Source: SURF-43 sp964628985 (GTDB lineage: Bacteria; Chloroflexota; Dehalococcoidia; UBA2979). From it: DNA of 6,634 nucleotides. The notes beneath the pieces are model-generated. The model did no database searches. It worked only from the letters and a program-made list of their open reading frames with translations, and was not told the DNA's origin. The DNA lies in assembly GCA_964628985.1 (NCBI GenBank), contig CAZVNJ010000089.1:1-6634 (forward strand). Reading direction: 5' to 3'. Made by a program: the position numbers and the translations under genes. The first letter of the stretch is position 1, and the number at the start of each line of letters is the position of its first letter. Shown in pieces: positions 4,692 to 6,634 of this stretch.

Positions 4692-6133
4692 CAGGCAGCG
4701 CGCCGCTCGTGGTAGACGAGCGAGTCGTCCGCGTACCGAGCCTCCCACTGCGAGACGACGCGTGCGAACGCCTCCGCGCAGCGCGGGTCGAAGTGGGTGC
4801 CGCTGTCCTGCTGGATCAGGACCAGCGCCTCCTCGGCCGTCCACGCGGACCGGTACGCGCGGTTGGATCGGAGCGCGTCGTACACGTCGGCCACTGCGGC
4901 GATGCGCGCCTCGAGGGGGATCGCCTCGCCGGCGAGGCCGTCGGGATATCCCGTCCCGTCCCACCGCTCATGGTGATGACGGATGACCGCGCACTCGCCG
5001 CGACCGGAGAACGAAGCACCCAGCATGGTGTCGCCCCGCGTGGGATGTTCCTGGATGACGGCGAACTCCTCAGAGGAGAGACGCCCTGGCTTGTGCAGCA
5101 CCGCGTCCGGGATGCCGATCTTGCCCACGTCGTGCAGCAGGGCCCCTGCGGCCAGGGCTCGAAGGCGCGTGGGCGAGAGGCGCATCTCCCGGCCGATGAG
5201 GATCGCGAGGGCGGCGACGCGTTCTCCGTGGCCCAGGGTGTAGCCGTCACGAGCCTCGAGGGCGGCTGCAAGCGAGACGATCGACTCCGTGTGGCCGCGA
5301 CGCAGTTGCTCCACGACGTCGCTGATTGTGAGGTCCTCGATTGCCTGCACCGCGCGCCCGCGGCTGAACTCCCAGAAGAGGCCCCAGCCGATTGCGCTGA
5401 ATCCAAACAGCAACTGAAAGTGGTAGAGCCAGAACGTCCCGCTCCAGGTGGATCCGAAGTGCATCGAGTACGTCGACTGAGCCAGCATCGTGGCGCCAAG
5501 CGCGATTGAACCGAAGAGCGGCAGTCCGGAGCGGACATATCCGACCGCGTAGCGCACGCCGGCGGTGACCGCGAGCACGGTGACGGCAGCCAGCGTCATG
5601 TCCCGGAAGGCTGGTGCCGTCACGAACATCGATGGGAGCACCTGCGGATATCGCAGCCCCACGACGGCATAGGCCACGAGGATCCCGCCGGCGAGCAGGA
5701 GCACCCCGCGTCGCCAGGCGATCATCCGCTGCGCGACCGGGGCGGGCCAGTCGATGGCGCTGGCGGCGAGGCAGACGGCGGCGGAAAGCACAGCCAGCCG
5801 GCTGGAAAACCCGGTGAGGTAGTAGTGGTTCTTGCCAACGAGAAAGCCCGGCGTGACGAGGCCGTGCACGAAGAAGAAGCCCGCCATGGTGAGGAAGGCA
5901 AGGGCGATCCAGAGCGTACGGGCGTTCGCCCGCCGCCAGGCCGTCGCTGCGGCCACGAGCCCGACGACGAGCGCTACGAAGGCCACCGAGGAGACAATCC
6001 AGACGTGGCCCGTGGGTGACTGCCAGCCAAAATCCTGGTCCAGGCCACCACGCCATCGGAACGCCGCGAACATCGCCGTGGATGCCGCGAGTCCCAGGAC
6101 CCAGGTCGAAACCTGTGGCAATGCTCGGCGCAT
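4691..6133 (-). CDS. Membrane-anchored HD-GYP domain protein, probable cyclic-di-GMP phosphodiesterase
   Basis: The C-terminal half (about residues 285-460 of 480) is an HD-GYP domain, a metal-dependent hydrolase that degrades the second messenger cyclic di-GMP. Visible residues are GHGERV with H302, HDVGKIGIP with H334/D335 and K338, EHP with H363, HHHERWDGTGYPDGL with H387/H388 and GYP at 395-397, and ADVYDAL with D416. All the usual metal ligands I can place are present, so activity is likely. The N-terminal half has about eight hydrophobic helices (roughly 5-25, 44-65, 73-92, 112-129, 142-160, 179-199, 204-223, 233-254) and no family I recognise; it is presumably a membrane sensor. Conserved-looking polar spots in it are HGLVTPG (90-96) and SMHF (223-226). 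I start at ATG 6133, with GGAAGAG ten bases upstream; a TTG at 6181 would add 16 residues but has no ribosome binding site. It stands apart from the rib operon by 366 bases. Confidence 0.9.
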   Translation of the reverse strand: MRRALPQVSTWVLGLAASTAMFAAFRWRGGLDQDFGWQSPTGHVWIVSSVAFVALVVGLVAAATAWRRANARTLWIALAFLTMAGFFFVHGLVTPGFLVGKNHYYLTGFSSRLAVLSAAVCLAASAIDWPAPVAQRMIAWRRGVLLLAGGILVAYAVVGLRYPQVLPSMFVTAPAFRDMTLAAVTVLAVTAGVRYAVGYVRSGLPLFGSIALGATMLAQSTYSMHFGSTWSGTFWLYHFQLLFGFSAIGWGLFWEFSRGRAVQAIEDLTISDVVEQLRRGHTESIVSLAAALEARDGYTLGHGERVAALAILIGREMRLSPTRLRALAAGALLHDVGKIGIPDAVLHKPGRLSSEEFAVIQEHPTRGDTMLGASFSGRGECAVIRHHHERWDGTGYPDGLAGEAIPLEARIAAVADVYDALRSNRAYRSAWTAEEALVLIQQDSGTHFDPRCAEAFARVVSQWEARYADDSLVYHERRAA

Positions 6134-6235
6134 GAGACGCCATCTCTTCCCCGTGCAGAGCGGCAGAGCGCACACCCTCAACGGCTCGACTATCGGCGGC
6201 GTCGGCCTGCCCTGAAGGCCTCGCCAGGAGAACGT

Positions 6236-6267
6236 TCGAGGGCCGCCCCAGACGGGACGGCCCTCGA
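6236..6267 (-). terminator. Probable terminator after the SIMPL-domain gene
   Basis: A 10-bp perfect inverted repeat, TCGAGGGCCG (6236-6245) and CGGCCCTCGA (6258-6267), has a 12-base loop in which CCC and GGG can add more pairs. It lies about 68 bases past the SIMPL gene stop, between that gene and the HD-GYP gene. On the minus strand it is followed by ACGTTCT, a weak T-run, so termination strength is uncertain. If it works, the HD-GYP gene has its own promoter in 6134-6235, where I see no clear -35/-10 pair. Confidence 0.55.
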
Positions 6268-6272
6268 CTGCT

Positions 6273-6310
6273 GGCCGGCGACAAGAAGGGCGGGGTAACA
6301 GGCGCCGGCC
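6273..6310. repeat. Second inverted repeat downstream of the SIMPL-domain gene
   Basis: GGCCGGCG (6273-6280) and CGCCGGCC (6303-6310) form an 8-bp perfect inverted repeat around a 22-base loop. It begins 24 bases after the SIMPL gene TAA and is next to the hairpin at 6236-6267. No T-run follows on either strand, so it is more likely a 3'-end RNA stem or processing block than a terminator on its own. Confidence 0.45.
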
Positions 6311-6334
6311 TGGCCTGGTGGGCGGCTCCCGGGG

Positions 6335-6634
6335 TTAGCGTTCGATCTCGAACACCACGTTCACGATCACCTCGAGAGTCTCCTGGCCGGGCGACACCGG
6401 GGTTGGCCCACCCAGCCCGCCGGGTGTCCGGGCCGAACGGGCATCGAACTGGGGGAAGGCGCCGCCGGACTCGGTGATGCTGCGCGCCGGGCCTACCTTC
6501 ACACCAGCGGCCTTGGCCAACACCTCGGCGCGCTCACGCGCGTTCTGCACTGCTTCCTCGCGTGCCTTCGCCTTGAACTGGTCCGGCTTCTCCACGGTGA
6601 ACTGCATCCCGTTCACCCGGATGCTGTCGCCGCC
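6335..6634 (-). CDS. SIMPL-domain (DUF541) protein, C-terminal part (partial)
   Basis: This is the last 99 codons of a gene that begins beyond the right edge; the frame is open to base 6634 and ends in TAA at 6335. The order of elements fits the end of the SIMPL (DUF541) fold: a V/DSIRVNGMQFTVEKP-like strand, a long charged helix (AKAREEAVQNARERAEVLAKAAGVKVG), a variable Gly/Pro loop, and a final strand ETLEVIVNVVFEIER. Related proteins are usually exported or periplasmic (for example the E. coli YggE group, linked to oxidative stress) and form rings in one characterised member. The exact role is unknown. A GTG at 6616 could be read as a start, but the preceding codons (GGDSIR) continue the family pattern, so it is internal. 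Confidence 0.82.
   Translation of the reverse strand, partial: GGDSIRVNGMQFTVEKPDQFKAKAREEAVQNARERAEVLAKAAGVKVGPARSITESGGAFPQFDARSARTPGGLGGPTPVSPGQETLEVIVNVVFEIER

Noticed and set aside
3560..5509. Very long plus-strand open frame (over 600 codons)
   Set aside because: It runs antisense to ribD, the gap and the HD-GYP gene. The product is Arg/Ala/Gly/Pro-rich with no domain pattern, a usual shadow in high-GC DNA.
6134..6181. TTG start at 6181 for the HD-GYP gene
   Set aside because: No Shine-Dalgarno before it; ATG 6133 has GGAAGAG at a suitable distance and gives a normal N-terminus before the first membrane helix.

Overview
The window comes from a high-GC bacterium and is mostly one riboflavin (vitamin B2) biosynthesis operon on the minus strand, flanked by unrelated genes. 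I cannot name the organism from sequence alone. The ribD-ribE-ribBA-ribH gene order, a glycine-rich tail like those of bacterial RRM-type RNA-binding proteins, and an HD-GYP signalling enzyme would fit Chloroflexota, but this is a weak inference. All complete genes are on the minus strand. The only plus-strand gene is the 3' end of the glycine-rich protein at the left edge.

Layout from left to right. At 2-160 is the C-terminal tail of a Gly/Tyr/Arg-rich protein (plus strand), followed by a perfect palindromic terminator at 240-269 that separates it from the converging minus-strand operon. At 295-636 is a small single-span membrane protein of unknown function, the last gene of the apparent operon. 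Then come ribH (704-1189), ribBA (1192-2556), ribE (2589-3179) and ribD (3182-4324), transcribed in the order ribD, ribE, ribBA, ribH. Together they turn GTP and ribulose 5-phosphate into riboflavin: RibBA opens GTP and also makes the four-carbon unit, RibD deaminates and reduces the pyrimidine, RibH makes lumazine and RibE dismutates it to riboflavin. The ribD/ribE and ribBA/ribH junctions both have a TAG stop, two bases, then the next start, which suggests translational coupling.

The 229-bp gap upstream of ribD (4325-4553) has no FMN riboswitch that I can recognise. It does contain several inverted repeats, including a 9-bp GC-only stem that would bury the ribD ribosome binding site and a 13-bp bulged stem just upstream. 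This is the best candidate in the window for something undescribed: a non-RFN leader controlling riboflavin synthesis.

Further right (upstream on the minus strand) is a membrane-anchored HD-GYP phosphodiesterase (4691-6133). A 45-residue hydrophobic mini-protein (4554-4691) overlaps its stop codon by one base. At the right edge, 6335-6634 is the C-terminal part of a SIMPL-domain (DUF541) protein, with two back-to-back inverted repeats after its stop. Apart from the ribD leader and a few active-site substitutions in RibE and RibBA, the window is ordinary core metabolism plus one signalling locus.
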